Positions 16,709-27,253 are shown, counted from the stretch's first letter. The stretch: DNA of 64,000 nt from Leifsonia williamsii (GCF_030433685.1 NZ_JAROCF010000001.1:1240001-1304000); one strand, 5' to 3'. The notes: a model not told the origin generated them from the letters alone. Numbers and translations: made by a program.

Positions 16709-17781
16709 CAGTTCTCCTTCGATTCCGGGTTGTTCCGCGCCGCTTCGGTGCGGAGAGTACGCGCCTCGTCGACGAGCTTCTCCTCCTTGTACGCGCTCTT
16801 CTCGCTCTTGGCGGTGTCGCGGGGAGGCAGCTGGATGGTCTCCTCCGCCTCCATCCCCGCCTGCAGCTGGCGGCCGCGCTCGGTCTCGGCGTCGAACTCG
16901 GCGCCGAAGAGCAGGGCGAGGTTGGCGATCCACACCCAGAGCAGGAAGACGATGACGCCGGCCAGCGAGCCGTACGTCTTCGCGTAGTTGGCGAAGGTGG
17001 CGACGTACAGGCCGAACAGGAAGGTCGCGACGGCCAGCACGAGGATCGCGATGATCGCGCCCATGCTGATCCAGCGGAATCTCGGCTGCTTGGCGTTGGG
17101 CGTCGCGTAGTAGAGCACGGCGATGACCAGCACGACGATGACGAGCAGCAGCGGCCACTTCACGATCTCCCACACCACCTGGGGTGCGGTGCCGAGCCCG
17201 AGGGCGTCGCCGATGGCGCGCGTGACCGGGCCGGAGACGACGAGGATCACCGCGCAGATGCCGACCAGGACCAGCGTGATGACGGTGACGAGCAGCTGCG
17301 TGGGACGCAGCTTCCAGAACGGCCGTCCCTCGTCGATCTCGTAGATGCGGTTCATCGCACGCGAGAAGGCGCCGACGTAGCCCGATGCCGACCAGATCGC
17401 GAGCACGATGCCGAGGACGAGGCTGATGCCGGCCGCCGGGGAGTTCACCGCGTTCTGGATGGGTTCCCGCAGCAACTGCGCCGTGGAGCCGGGCGCGACC
17501 TGCTGGAGGATCTGCAGCAGCTGGTCGGCGGCCTTCTTCCCCTGGCCGATCACGCCGAGCAGGGAGACGAGCGCCAGGATGCCCGGGAAGAGCGACAGCA
17601 CGCCGAAGTACGTGAGCGCCGCCGCCATGTCGGTGCACTGGTCGGTGGAGAACTCGCGGACGGTGCGCTTGAAGACGTGCTTCCACGACGGCTTCTCGAG
17701 CTTCGTCGGCGTGCCAGGCTTGCGGGAGTCCTCGGGGTGGGGAGCGTCGGCGAGCCGCTCGCTCGCGCCGATCTCTGACAT
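16708..17781 (-). CDS. YihY/BrkB family inner-membrane protein
   Basis: 357-residue polytopic membrane protein with six hydrophobic segments. The opening FSTDQCTDMAAALTYFGVLSLFPGILALVSLLGVIG carries the AAALTY-F-SLFP signature of the YihY/virulence factor BrkB family (once annotated RNase BN in error). A cytoplasmic N-terminus of 45 residues and a charged C-terminal coil (TAKSEKSAYKEEKLVDEARTLRTEAARN) flank the core. Function unknown, probably lipid or envelope related. First gene after a strong terminator; the zinc dehydrogenase gene overlaps its stop codon. Confidence 0.88.
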   Translation of the reverse strand: MSEIGASERLADAPHPEDSRKPGTPTKLEKPSWKHVFKRTVREFSTDQCTDMAAALTYFGVLSLFPGILALVSLLGVIGQGKKAADQLLQILQQVAPGSTAQLLREPIQNAVNSPAAGISLVLGIVLAIWSASGYVGAFSRAMNRIYEIDEGRPFWKLRPTQLLVTVITLVLVGICAVILVVSGPVTRAIGDALGLGTAPQVVWEIVKWPLLLVIVVLVIAVLYYATPNAKQPRFRWISMGAIIAILVLAVATFLFGLYVATFANYAKTYGSLAGVIVFLLWVWIANLALLFGAEFDAETERGRQLQAGMEAEETIQLPPRDTAKSEKSAYKEEKLVDEARTLRTEAARNNPESKEN

Positions 17782-17804
17782 GGCTGGTTCCTCTCAGGAA
17801 AAAG

Positions 17805-17843
17805 AACGCGGGCGGACGGCCGTCATCCGGCCGTCCGCCCGCG
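17805..17843 (-). terminator. Rho-independent terminator
   Basis: Perfect 17-bp stem (17805-17821 / 17827-17843) with a 5-nt loop; on the minus strand it is followed by TTCTTTTTCC. It ends the transcript of the LEA-like/holin-like/DUF3618 genes before the YihY gene. Confidence 0.9.
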
Positions 17844-17858
17844 TGCGGCGTCCGACTG

Positions 17859-18458
17859 TCAGGAGTCGCCCTGCACGCGCTCGCGCGCGCCCTGGGCCTC
17901 GTCCTTCACCTCGCCCGCCTTCGTCTGGGCCTCGTCCTTGACGGTGGAGGCGGCCTCCTGCGCGGTCTCCTTGACCTGCTGGGCGGCCTGCTGAGCCGGC
18001 TCCTTGAGGTCATCGGCGACCTGCTTGGCCACGCCCTGCACCTCCTGCACCAGCGGCTGAGCCTTCTCCTTAACGTCGGCCGCGAGCTCCTGCTCCTTCT
18101 GGCTCGGCGGGATGAGGGAGGCGACCAGCGCGCCGACGCCGAAGGCGATCAGGCCGACGGCGAGGGGGTTGCCCTGCGCCTTCGCGACCGCCCGGTGGCC
18201 GACCTCGGAGACCTTGTCACCGGCGTCGCTCGCGAGCTCGCCGGGGGAGCGGTGACCGCTGCCGGTGCCGTAGCCGTCGTCGTCGTCGGAGCCCATGACT
18301 TTCTCGCTGAGCGAGTGGAAGGCGCCCTTGACCTTGCGGACCTGCCGGTCCGCGATCTTGCTGGGGGTGACCTTGTCGGCCAGCGCGTCCACGTCGCCGC
18401 TCAGATCGCGGCGGGTGGCCTCGATGTTGGCGCGGATCACGTCGGGGTCGTCGCTCAT
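17859..18458 (-). CDS. DUF3618 domain protein
   Basis: 199-residue protein with the DUF3618 N-terminus (DPDVIRANIEATRRDLSGDVDALADKVTPSK), one hydrophobic segment near 100-118 (GNPLAVGLIAFGVGALVASLIP) and a long C-terminal amphipathic stretch of VKE/AQ repeats (residues 125-195) like late-embryogenesis-abundant proteins. Probably a membrane-anchored envelope or stress protein. It starts inside the stop region of the upstream holin-like gene (ATGA overlap) and ends just before a strong terminator, so it is the last gene of a three-gene operon. Confidence 0.85.
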   Translation of the reverse strand: MSDDPDVIRANIEATRRDLSGDVDALADKVTPSKIADRQVRKVKGAFHSLSEKVMGSDDDDGYGTGSGHRSPGELASDAGDKVSEVGHRAVAKAQGNPLAVGLIAFGVGALVASLIPPSQKEQELAADVKEKAQPLVQEVQGVAKQVADDLKEPAQQAAQQVKETAQEAASTVKDEAQTKAGEVKDEAQGARERVQGDS

Positions 18459-18871
18459 CGGTTCTCCTCATTTCGCTTGATGGTGTCCGGGAATTCTTTG
18501 ACGGTCTCCACGGTCTGCGGAGCGCCCTTGATCTGGGCGAGCTGCTTGCGGCCCACCAGGTAGAGCACGAGGGCGACGATGGCCCAGATGATCGCGACGA
18601 TGACGCCGGACCAGGCGTTGCCCACCAGGTAGCCGAGCGCCCACCAGAGGGCGATCGACAGGAAGAAGACGGCCATGAGGCCGGCGTATCCTGCGCCGCC
18701 CAGGAGGCCGGCGCCCTTGCCCGCGCGGGTGGCGGACTGGCGGATCTCGGCCTTGGCGAGCTCCATCTCCTGCCGGATCAGCGTCGACAGGTCACGGCTG
18801 ACCTCGCCGAGCAGCTCGCCCAGGGAGGCGTTCGCGGCCCGCTGCTCGGAGGGGGTGAGCGGGTCGGTCAT
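18455..18871 (-). CDS. Actinobacterial holin-X-like membrane protein
   Basis: 138-residue protein: acidic amphipathic N-terminus (SLGELLGEVSRDLSTLIRQEMELAKAEIRQ) typical of the phage holin 3_6 / Holin-X family, then two hydrophobic helices (about 58-80 and 86-108) and a basic tail. Despite the family name these chromosomal genes sit in stress operons, not prophages; no phage gene is near. Both neighbours overlap it by 4 nt, so the three genes are translationally coupled. Function unestablished; a role in envelope stress is inferred from its neighbours. Confidence 0.85.
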   Translation of the reverse strand: MTDPLTPSEQRAANASLGELLGEVSRDLSTLIRQEMELAKAEIRQSATRAGKGAGLLGGAGYAGLMAVFFLSIALWWALGYLVGNAWSGVIVAIIWAIVALVLYLVGRKQLAQIKGAPQTVETVKEFPDTIKRNEENR

Positions 18872-19734
18872 CGTCGGCCTCCGTCGAGGCCGGTGTCGTC
18901 CAGACCGCCCGTCCCGGTGAAGCCGCCCGGCTCGGTGTAGATGCCCGTGTCGGCTGCGCCGGGCCCTGCTGCACCGGGAGCGCCGAAGCCGACGTCCCCG
19001 ACGCCTCCGACCGTTCCGGTCTCATCGAAGCCGGTCGGCGGGGCGGTGTAGGTGGCGGGCGGCGTGGTCGGCGGCGCGTCGTGCGAGCCGGCCGTGCCGG
19101 TGGTTCCCGAGCTGTCGGCGTCGTCGGAGGCGTTCGCGGCGAGCGACCGCCCGAGGCGACCCACCAGCGCGCCGGCGACGGCGGCGACCGCGATGAAGGT
19201 GCCCGGATTGCGCCGGGCGTACGACTTCACTTCGTTGAGCAGCGAGCCCGGGTCGCGGGCGCCGAGCCATTCGGCCACCGAGTGCGTGCGGTCGGCGGCC
19301 TGGCGGACCAGGTCGCTCGCGACGCCGTTCGAGTCCGACGCTGCGGCCATCTGGTGCAGCTCGTCGCTGACCGAGCGGAGCCCGTCGGCGACGCGCTCCT
19401 GCTGCTGAGCGGCCTGGTCGCGCAGCTCGCGCTGCGACTGGTGGTACAGGTCGCGGACCTGCGACTTCGCCTCGCCCGCGACGTTCTTCGCCTGCTCCTT
19501 GGCGACGCCGGCGACTTCGCGCCCGGCGTCCGCGGCGGTGCCGGCGACGTTCTTGGCCTCGTCCTTGACCTGGCCGGCGGTGCCCTGGCTTCCGCCGCCC
19601 TGGCTTGAGCCGCCCTGGCCTGCGCCGGCGGAGGTCGCGGTGTCGGTCTCGCTCCAGCGCGTCGCGTCCACCTGGCTGTCGTAGATCGGCGTCGTGGCCG
19701 GGGTCGTGGCAGACGGGTCGTCTGACGTGGTCAT
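18868..19734 (-). CDS. LEA-like/apolipoprotein-like stress protein with membrane segment
   Basis: 288-residue protein, start ATG 19734 (GGAGG 4 nt upstream). Residues about 50-110 are Ala/Lys/Glu-rich amphipathic repeats (VKDEAKNVAGTAADAGREVAGVAKEQAKNVAGEAKSQV is the core region) resembling LEA proteins; about 175-195 is hydrophobic (GTFIAVAAVAGALVGRLG); the C-terminal 90 residues are Gly/Thr/Pro-rich and disordered. First gene of the operon with the holin-like and DUF3618 genes. The combination suggests a desiccation or osmotic-stress envelope protein; that is inference. Confidence 0.75.
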   Translation of the reverse strand: MTTSDDPSATTPATTPIYDSQVDATRWSETDTATSAGAGQGGSSQGGGSQGTAGQVKDEAKNVAGTAADAGREVAGVAKEQAKNVAGEAKSQVRDLYHQSQRELRDQAAQQQERVADGLRSVSDELHQMAAASDSNGVASDLVRQAADRTHSVAEWLGARDPGSLLNEVKSYARRNPGTFIAVAAVAGALVGRLGRSLAANASDDADSSGTTGTAGSHDAPPTTPPATYTAPPTGFDETGTVGGVGDVGFGAPGAAGPGAADTGIYTEPGGFTGTGGLDDTGLDGGRR

Positions 19735-19751
19735 GGTGCCTCCGTTTCGTT

Positions 19752-19769
19752 CGCGGGGTGCTCCCCGCG
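19752..19769 (-). promoter_or_regulatory. Hairpin in the 5' leader of the LEA-like gene
   Basis: Arms of 7 bp (19752-19758 and 19763-19769) with a 4-nt loop sit 17 nt upstream of the start codon. It could influence translation. The divergent promoters of the 19735-19967 gap are not identifiable with confidence. Confidence 0.4.
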
Positions 19770-19967
19770 TTGCGGGTGGTTCGCGTGGTTGCACAGCCAC
19801 TGAACCTTCGGATCGGAGGCGGGTGGAGTCATTGACATCGGAGAGGCAGGGGCGGATAACTCGTTCCAGGAGTGTGCTCGGCACATCCCGCCTCCGCTGT
19901 CCGGGATACGGATGACTAGGCAGATGAACTAGTTGTGCGTCCGGCCGCGGCGGCGTATGACGGAGCG

Positions 19968-20258
19968 GTGACTCTCGATGAACGCCCCGCTCCGGTCTCC
20001 CCGGACCCCCGCTACGACTACGGCGGCTACCACGTCCGCATCGAGCCCACCGGCGGCTCCCCGGTGCGCTGGCGGGTGGTGGACGTCGAGGACGAGGACC
20101 GCTACTTCGGTGAGCTGGCGACCGCCGAGCCGGTGAAGGGCGAGCCGGAGATCCACTTCGCGGCCCACTTCCCGGACGAGGAGGACATTCCGCCGACGAA
20201 GATCGTGGCCGACTGGAGGGATGCGGTCGAGTTCCTGCTCGATGCGGGCAAATACTGA
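19968..20258 (+). CDS. Hypothetical protein (96 aa)
   Basis: Small acidic protein with no recognised family, rich in aromatic/charged strands (YDYGGYHVRIEPTGG, VRWRVVDVEDEDRYFGEL, EIHFAAHFPDEEDIPPTKIVADWRDAVEFLL). GTG 19968 is preferred because CGGAG lies just upstream; an upstream in-frame GTG at 19935 would add 11 residues. Soluble, no cysteine. It precedes the ArsR gene by 52 nt but that gene has its own promoter. Confidence 0.65.
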   Translation: MTLDERPAPVSPDPRYDYGGYHVRIEPTGGSPVRWRVVDVEDEDRYFGELATAEPVKGEPEIHFAAHFPDEEDIPPTKIVADWRDAVEFLLDAGKY

Positions 20259-20263
20259 TATCC

Positions 20264-20304
20264 GTCGGAGAATGTTGACACGTCGGGAATCTCCGACGTA
20301 ACAT
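20264..20304 (+). promoter_or_regulatory. Promoter and inverted repeat of the ArsR/SRPBCC operon
   Basis: TTGACA (20275-20280) and TAACAT (20299-20304) are 18 nt apart, and ATG 20311 follows after 6 nt: a leaderless promoter. An inverted repeat GTCGGAGA (20264-20271) / TCTCCGAC (20290-20297) brackets the -35 box and fits an operator for the ArsR product. Confidence 0.8.
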
Positions 20305-20310
20305 CGGTGC

Positions 20311-20664
20311 ATGTCCTCGGATGTCTTCGGCGCGCTGGCCAACCCCGTGCGCCGCGCGATCCTCACCTCCCTGCTGGAGGCTCCACGTTCGGTTAACGAA
20401 CTCGCCGCGGGGCAACCGGTCGGCCGCCCCGCGGTGTCGGAGCACCTTCAGGTGCTCGTCCGCGCCGGCCTCGTGCGCGACGAGCGTCGCGGCCAGCAGC
20501 GCATCTACCACCTCGAGGGTGCGGCGCTGGCGGAGGCGGCGGAGTGGCTCCACCCGTTCGAGCGGTTCTGGAGGGGGCGCCTCCGGGCGCTGTCCGCCGC
20601 GCTGGACGAGGAGGCTGCGGAGTCCGAGGCGACCACACTCGGAACCACGGAAGGCCGACTATGA
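20311..20664 (+). CDS. ArsR-family transcriptional regulator
   Basis: 117-residue winged-HTH repressor: FGALANPVRRAILTSLLEAPRSVNELA, recognition region RPAVSEHLQVLVRAGLV, wing ERRGQQRIYHLEG. No cysteine or histidine cluster for metal sensing, so it is the type that pairs with a SRPBCC protein rather than an arsenic sensor. Translated from the first base of its mRNA according to the promoter position. Its ATGA overlap with the SRPBCC gene shows translational coupling. Likely autorepressor through the inverted repeat around its -35 box. Confidence 0.9.
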   Translation: MSSDVFGALANPVRRAILTSLLEAPRSVNELAAGQPVGRPAVSEHLQVLVRAGLVRDERRGQQRIYHLEGAALAEAAEWLHPFERFWRGRLRALSAALDEEAAESEATTLGTTEGRL

Positions 20665-21083
20665 CCGACACCGCCCCTGCTGTCATCGAATGCGACGAGT
20701 TCATCCCGCACCCGCCGAGCGCGGTGTGGCGTGCGCTCACCGATCCCGCCCTGATCGCGAAATGGTGGGCTGCTGCCACCGAGGTGCGTCCGGAGGTGGG
20801 CCACCGCTTCACGCTCGACATGGACCAGTGGGGCACGCAGCAGTGCGAGGTGGTGTCGGTGGAGCCGGAGCGTCTGCTCGCCTACACCTTCGCCGAGGGT
20901 GTGCTCGACACGATCATCAGCTGGACGCTCGTGCCGGAGGGGACGGGCACCCGCCTCCTCCTCCGCCACGAGGGCTTCGACCTCGACACGCCGCTCGGCC
21001 GCCACGCCCTGGAGGGCATGGGCCACGGCTGGCCGCACGTGCTCCCGCGCATCGCGACAGCGCTGGCCGAGCCGGCACGCTAG
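20661..21083 (+). CDS. SRPBCC (AHSA1-type) domain protein paired with ArsR
   Basis: 140-residue Bet v1-fold protein: FIPHPPSAVWRALTDPALIAKWWA at the start, then the strand-rich middle and a C-terminal helix (ALEGMGHGWPHVLPRIATAL). ATG 20661 overlaps the ArsR stop codon. The ArsR-SRPBCC couple is a widespread two-gene unit in actinobacteria and bacilli, where the SRPBCC protein is thought to bind a small hydrophobic ligand; the ligand is unknown. Ends shortly before a strong bidirectional hairpin. Confidence 0.88.
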   Translation: MTDTAPAVIECDEFIPHPPSAVWRALTDPALIAKWWAAATEVRPEVGHRFTLDMDQWGTQQCEVVSVEPERLLAYTFAEGVLDTIISWTLVPEGTGTRLLLRHEGFDLDTPLGRHALEGMGHGWPHVLPRIATALAEPAR

Positions 21084-21088
21084 CCGCC

Positions 21089-21142
21089 GAGCACAGGAGA
21101 ATGCCCCGGATCACAGCGATCCGGGGCATTCTTCCTGTGCTC
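21089..21142. terminator. Strong bidirectional terminator hairpin
   Basis: Stem of about 24 bp with one bulged T (left arm 21089-21112, loop 21113-21117, right arm 21118-21142), lying between the convergent SRPBCC and HesB-like genes. Confidence 0.85.
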
Positions 21143-21162
21143 GCGGGCTGACGCCCGCGGGG

Positions 21163-21444
21163 TTACGCCAGCGCGCCGATGGCGAAGCTGACGGCTCCCT
21201 GGTCGTCGACCTGGGCGTCCAGCACCTTGTCGTCGAGGACGACGGCCGCGCTCTGCTCGAGGAACAGGCGCGCGCCTCCCGACTCCACCACCTGGTCGGC
21301 GGGCTCTGGCACCTCGGCGACCGAGGCCGCGAAGGCGGTGGCGTCGGGGTTGCTGCTGCTGATGCGCAGGCCCGCGTCCTCCGTCGGCGACTGGTCGGTG
21401 AGGGTCTTGACGATCGTGCTGGCGTTCTCAGTGAGGGTGAGCAT
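21163..21444 (-). CDS. HesB/IscA-like protein without cysteines
   Basis: 93-residue protein starting MLTLTENASTIV at 21444 (AAGGAG 7 nt upstream). The order of strands and the pattern LFLEQSAAVVLDDKVLDAQVDDQGAVSFAI match the HesB/IscA iron-sulfur carrier fold. All three ligand cysteines of IscA are absent, indeed there is no cysteine in the protein, so it cannot hold a cluster in the usual way. Such proteins are often annotated as Fe-S assembly proteins in actinobacteria; the fold is likely, the function is not. Confidence 0.8.
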   Translation of the reverse strand: MLTLTENASTIVKTLTDQSPTEDAGLRISSSNPDATAFAASVAEVPEPADQVVESGGARLFLEQSAAVVLDDKVLDAQVDDQGAVSFAIGALA

Positions 21445-21589
21445 GTGCTCTCCTTCCGTTCGATTGCTCCAGGAGCCAGCCACGGTTCCGCACTCCGCGG
21501 AGGGCCGCAACCCCCGTGGCCGGCATTGCCAGGCAACATCCACGGAGCGTGGATGCCGGGCTCAGCCTGCGCCGTTCAATCTCCGGTGG

Positions 21590-22135
21590 TCAGCCTCCGA
21601 AGGCCGCGACGAGCTCGCGGTTGAAGGCGGGCAGGTCGTCGGGCTTGCGCGAGCTCACCAGGGTGAACGGGCCGTCGTCGACCACGACCTCCTGGTCCTG
21701 CCAGGTCGCCCCCGCGTTGCGGTAGTCGGTCTGCAGGCTCGGCCAGCTGGTGAGGGTGCGACCGCGCACGACGTCCGCCTCCACCAGCACCCAGCCGCCG
21801 TGGCAGATCACCGCGATCGGCTTGCCCGCGTCGGCGAACGCCTTCACCAGCGACACCGCCTCGGGGAAGGTGCGCACCTGGTCGCCGTTCGCGACGCCGC
21901 CCGGCAGGACCAGCCCGTCGAAGGCGTCTGCGGACGCGTCGGCGAGCGTCACGTCGACCGGGAACGTGTCGGCCGGGGTCAGGTGGTTGAACGCCTGCAC
22001 CTCGCCCTGCTCCTGCGAGATCAGCTTCGGTGTGCCGCCGGCCTCCGTGACGGCCTTCCACGGCTCGGTCAGCTCGGCCTGCTCGATGCCCTCCGGGCCC
22101 ACCAGGAACGCGATCGTCTTTCCGTCGAGTGCCAT
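21590..22135 (-). CDS. DJ-1/PfpI family type 1 glutamine amidotransferase-like protein
   Basis: 181-residue alpha/beta protein with the nucleophile elbow AVICHGGWVL (Cys-His) and the acidic residue near the N-terminus (GPEGIEQAEL) as in PfpI and YhbO. Members act as proteases, glyoxalases or deglycases. Start ATG 22135 has GAAAGGAG upstream; the frame continues upstream only as a shadow of the aldo/keto reductase gene. Cytoplasmic. Divergent from the aldo/keto reductase gene with a 58-bp gap; both could deal with reactive aldehydes. Confidence 0.88.
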   Translation of the reverse strand: MALDGKTIAFLVGPEGIEQAELTEPWKAVTEAGGTPKLISQEQGEVQAFNHLTPADTFPVDVTLADASADAFDGLVLPGGVANGDQVRTFPEAVSLVKAFADAGKPIAVICHGGWVLVEADVVRGRTLTSWPSLQTDYRNAGATWQDQEVVVDDGPFTLVSSRKPDDLPAFNRELVAAFGG

Positions 22136-22193
22136 GTGCTCTCCTTTCGTCGTACCTCCATCGGTACGCCCGTGGAGCGGCAGAATGAAGGGC

Positions 22194-23018
22194 ATGGCGA
22201 GCATCCCCCAGGTCCCTCTCAACGACGGCTCGAGCATCCCGCAGCTGGGCTTCGGCGTGTACAAGATCCCCGAGGCCGAGACGGTGGAGGCGGTGCTCAC
22301 GGCCCTGGATGCCGGCTACCGGCACATCGACACGGCCGCGTTCTACGAGAACGAACGAGCCGTGGGGGAGGCGGTGCGTCGCAGCGGGCTGGCCCGCGGC
22401 GACGTGTACGTGACGACGAAGGTGTGGTGGACCGAGAACGGCTACGACTCGGCCCTGCGCTCCTTCGACGCGAGCCTCGACCGGCTCGGCTTCGACACGG
22501 TCGACCTGTTCCTCATCCACTGGCCGGCGCCGAAGCACGACAAGTACGTCGACACCTGGCGCGCGCTGGAGCGGATCCGCGAGGAGGGCCGCGCCCGCTC
22601 GATCGGCGTCGCCAACTTCCACACCCACCACCTCGACCGGCTCGCCCGCGAGACCGACGTCGTCCCGGCGGTCAACCAGGTGGAACTGCACCCCTGGCTG
22701 CCGCAGCAGGAGGTGCGCCGCTACGACGCCGAGCACGGCATCGTGACAGAGGCGTGGTCGCCGCTGGCCCGCGGCCGCGTGCTGGGCGACCCGACGCTCG
22801 ACCGGCTCGCCGCGAAGCACGGCGTCTCTCCGGCCCAGGTGGTCATCCGCTGGCAGCTGCAGCTGGGCAACGTCGTGATCCCGAAGTCGGCCACACGCGA
22901 GCGCATCCGCGAGAACCTGGAGGTGTTCGGCTTCGAACTCGACGCCGACGACCTCCAGGCCATCGCCTCCCTCGAGACGGGCGAGCGCACCGGCAAGGAC
23001 CCGGACGACCTGGGCTGA
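22194..23018 (+). CDS. Aldo/keto reductase
   Basis: 274-residue NADPH-dependent carbonyl reductase of the TIM-barrel AKR superfamily (2,5-diketo-gluconate reductase-like). The catalytic tetrad is visible: Asp in HIDTAAFY (about 48), Tyr of FYENE (about 53), Lys of TTKVWW (about 78) and His of LIHWPAP (about 111). The cofactor site VIPKSATRERIRENLEVF is near the end. ATG 22194 is preferred over 22185; a CAGAAT hexamer ends 7 nt upstream, so the mRNA may be leaderless, though GAAGG could serve as a weak ribosome site. Confidence 0.92.
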   Translation: MASIPQVPLNDGSSIPQLGFGVYKIPEAETVEAVLTALDAGYRHIDTAAFYENERAVGEAVRRSGLARGDVYVTTKVWWTENGYDSALRSFDASLDRLGFDTVDLFLIHWPAPKHDKYVDTWRALERIREEGRARSIGVANFHTHHLDRLARETDVVPAVNQVELHPWLPQQEVRRYDAEHGIVTEAWSPLARGRVLGDPTLDRLAAKHGVSPAQVVIRWQLQLGNVVIPKSATRERIRENLEVFGFELDADDLQAIASLETGERTGKDPDDLG

Positions 23019-23055
23019 CGGCCGGGCTGAGCGCCCGGGGCCGACCGCCCCGTCC

Positions 23056-25185
23056 TCACTCCCCGCTCGGGTGCGCCCCCACCACGTCGAGCAGCCACGC
23101 CAGCGAGAAGGCGCGCTCCCGCCACGCCGAGTACCGGCCCGAGACGCCGCCGTGGCCGGCAGCCATCTCGGTCTTGAGCAGCGCGTCGGCATCCGCGACG
23201 TCCCGCAGGCGCGCCACCCACTTCGCCGGCTCGACGTACAGGACGCGCGTGTCGTTCAGGCTGGTGACCGCCAGGATGCGCGGGTACCGGGTGTGGTGGA
23301 CGTTCTCGAGCGGGGCGTACGACTTCATGTAGTCGTAGACCTCGGGATCGTGCAGCGGGTCGCCCCACTCGTCCCATTCGATGACGGTCAGCGGCAGTGA
23401 CGGATCGAGGATGGTCGTCAGCGGATCGACGAAGGGCACCTCGGCCAGGATGCCGGCGAAGAGGCGCGGCGCGAGGTTCGCGACCGCGCCCATCAGCAGA
23501 CCGCCCGCGCTGCCGCCCTGGGCGGCGAGCCGGTCGGGCGTGGTCCAGCCCTCGTCGACGAGCCGCTCGGCGCACGCGACGAAGTCGGTGAAGCTGTTGC
23601 GCTTGTGCAGCTTCTTGCCGTGCTCGTACCAGAGCCGGCCGAGCTCGCCTCCGCCGCGCACGTGCGCGATGGCGAAGACCACGCCCCGGTCGAGCAGGCT
23701 GAGCCGCGGGATGCTGAACGACGGGTCCATGCTCGCCTCGTACGACCCGTACCCGTACAGCACGAGCGGGGCCGGCTCACCCGGCGTGACGAGGTCGTTG
23801 CGGTAGACGAGCGAGATCGGGATGCGGGTGCCGTCCGGCGCGGTCGCCCACTCCCTCCGCTGCTCGAACAGCGACGGGTCGAACCCGCCGAGCACCGGCT
23901 GCTGCTTGCGCAGGGTCAGCTCTCCGGAGCGCACCTCGTAGTCGTAGACGCTCGACGGCGTGACGAAGCTGCCGTAGCCGAGGCGCAGGTGAGGCTGGGT
24001 CCACTCCGGGTTGCCGCCGACACCGACGGTGAACAGCTGCTCGTCGAAGTGGAGCTCGTGGAGGGTGTCGTCGCGGTCGTCGCCCTGTGGCACGCGCGCG
24101 ACGGCGACGCGCGTCATGCCCTCGCGCCGGTACTCCAGGCTGACGAAGTCGCGGAACGCGTCGACGCCCTCGATTCGCACCGCGGGATCGTGCGGCAGCA
24201 GCATCCGCCGGTCGCCCTGCGGGTCGTCGGCCGCGACGCTGACGAGCTCGAAGTTGACGGCGCCGTCGTTGTGCACGATCAGGAGGCGGTCGTGGCCGTT
24301 CGCGACGGCGTGCTCGACGTCGTACTCCACTCCCTCCTTGCGGGGCCAGACGACGGTGAAGTCGCCGGTCGGGTCTGTCGCCCGGAGCAGCCAGGTCTCG
24401 CTGGTGATGTTGGAGCCGGCCTCGATGACGAGGAAGGCGCGACTGCGCGTCATCCCGACGCCGATCCAGTAGCGCTCGTCGGGCTCGTGGAAGACCTGGG
24501 CGTCCTCGGTCGACGGCCCATCGCCGACGGTGTGCCGCCACACGGTGTCCGGCCGCCAGGCGTCGTCGACGGTCGTGTAGAAGATGTAGTCGCCGCTCGC
24601 GTCGAACAGGGCGCCCGCTCCCGTCCCCGTGATCTCGTCGGGGAACGCGGTGTCGTCGACCAGCGATCGCACCCGCAGCGTGTACCGCTCGTCGCCCTCG
24701 GTGTCGACGCCGTACAGCAGCCGCGTGCCGTCGGCGCTGACGTCGAAGCTCCCGAGGGCGTAGAAGTCGTGCCCCTCCGCCTCGGCGTTGTCGTCGAGCA
24801 GCACCTGCTCGCCCGGCAGCCCGTTGCGCTGCGCCTCGTCGTCGAGCGCCGGCGGCTCCCAGTCGTCGGGCGACGCGATGGGCGCCCGGCAGTGGATGCC
24901 GTACTGCTTGCCCTCGACGGTCCGGGTGTAATACCACCAGTCGCCCTCGCGGGTCGGGACGCTCAGATCGGTCTCGCGCGTGCGCCGCTTGATCTCGTCG
25001 AAGAGCTGCTCGCGCAGCACGGCGAGGTGCTCGGTGCGGGCGTTGGTGTACGCGTTCTCCTCGTGGAGATGCGCCAGGACGGCCGGATCCTCCTTGTCGC
25101 GCAGCCATTCGTAGTCGTCGACCCAGACGTCCCCGTGGTGGACGCGTTCGGTCGGCTTCTTGGCGGTGACGGGAGGAGTGAGCAT
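23056..25185 (-). CDS. ptrB: Oligopeptidase B-like S9 family serine peptidase
   Basis: 709-residue prolyl-oligopeptidase-family enzyme: N-terminal beta-propeller (about 75-420) and C-terminal alpha/beta-hydrolase domain. Nucleophile Ser is in GGSAGGLLMG (about 555), the Asp in SLNDTRV and the His in AGHGGVSGR near the end. It cleaves short peptides after basic residues in the cytoplasm. N-terminus RVHHGDVWVDDYEWLRDK is the family hallmark. TAGCCT ends 6 nt before ATG 25185 and no Shine-Dalgarno is present, so the mRNA is leaderless. Divergent from the PTS gene. Confidence 0.93.
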   Translation of the reverse strand: MLTPPVTAKKPTERVHHGDVWVDDYEWLRDKEDPAVLAHLHEENAYTNARTEHLAVLREQLFDEIKRRTRETDLSVPTREGDWWYYTRTVEGKQYGIHCRAPIASPDDWEPPALDDEAQRNGLPGEQVLLDDNAEAEGHDFYALGSFDVSADGTRLLYGVDTEGDERYTLRVRSLVDDTAFPDEITGTGAGALFDASGDYIFYTTVDDAWRPDTVWRHTVGDGPSTEDAQVFHEPDERYWIGVGMTRSRAFLVIEAGSNITSETWLLRATDPTGDFTVVWPRKEGVEYDVEHAVANGHDRLLIVHNDGAVNFELVSVAADDPQGDRRMLLPHDPAVRIEGVDAFRDFVSLEYRREGMTRVAVARVPQGDDRDDTLHELHFDEQLFTVGVGGNPEWTQPHLRLGYGSFVTPSSVYDYEVRSGELTLRKQQPVLGGFDPSLFEQRREWATAPDGTRIPISLVYRNDLVTPGEPAPLVLYGYGSYEASMDPSFSIPRLSLLDRGVVFAIAHVRGGGELGRLWYEHGKKLHKRNSFTDFVACAERLVDEGWTTPDRLAAQGGSAGGLLMGAVANLAPRLFAGILAEVPFVDPLTTILDPSLPLTVIEWDEWGDPLHDPEVYDYMKSYAPLENVHHTRYPRILAVTSLNDTRVLYVEPAKWVARLRDVADADALLKTEMAAGHGGVSGRYSAWRERAFSLAWLLDVVGAHPSGE

Positions 25186-25292
25186 GCAGTCAGGCTATCG
25201 GGGCCGGCCGACAGGAGCATCGGGCGATCTGGAATGTCAGATGTCTCAGATAGTATGTCGCCGTCCTTCCTCACCCGTCGAGAGGTTCCCGA

Positions 25293-27242
<1,950 letters not shown>

Positions 27243-27253
27243 CCGACCGACAG

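Noticed and set aside
18455..18871. Prophage remnant, because of the phage-holin family name
   Set aside because: No phage genes nearby; the gene is coupled to DUF3618 and LEA-like stress genes, the usual chromosomal arrangement.
20311..20664. Arsenic or metal resistance operon from ArsR
   Set aside because: No metal-binding Cys motif and the partner is a SRPBCC protein, not an arsenite pump or arsenate reductase.
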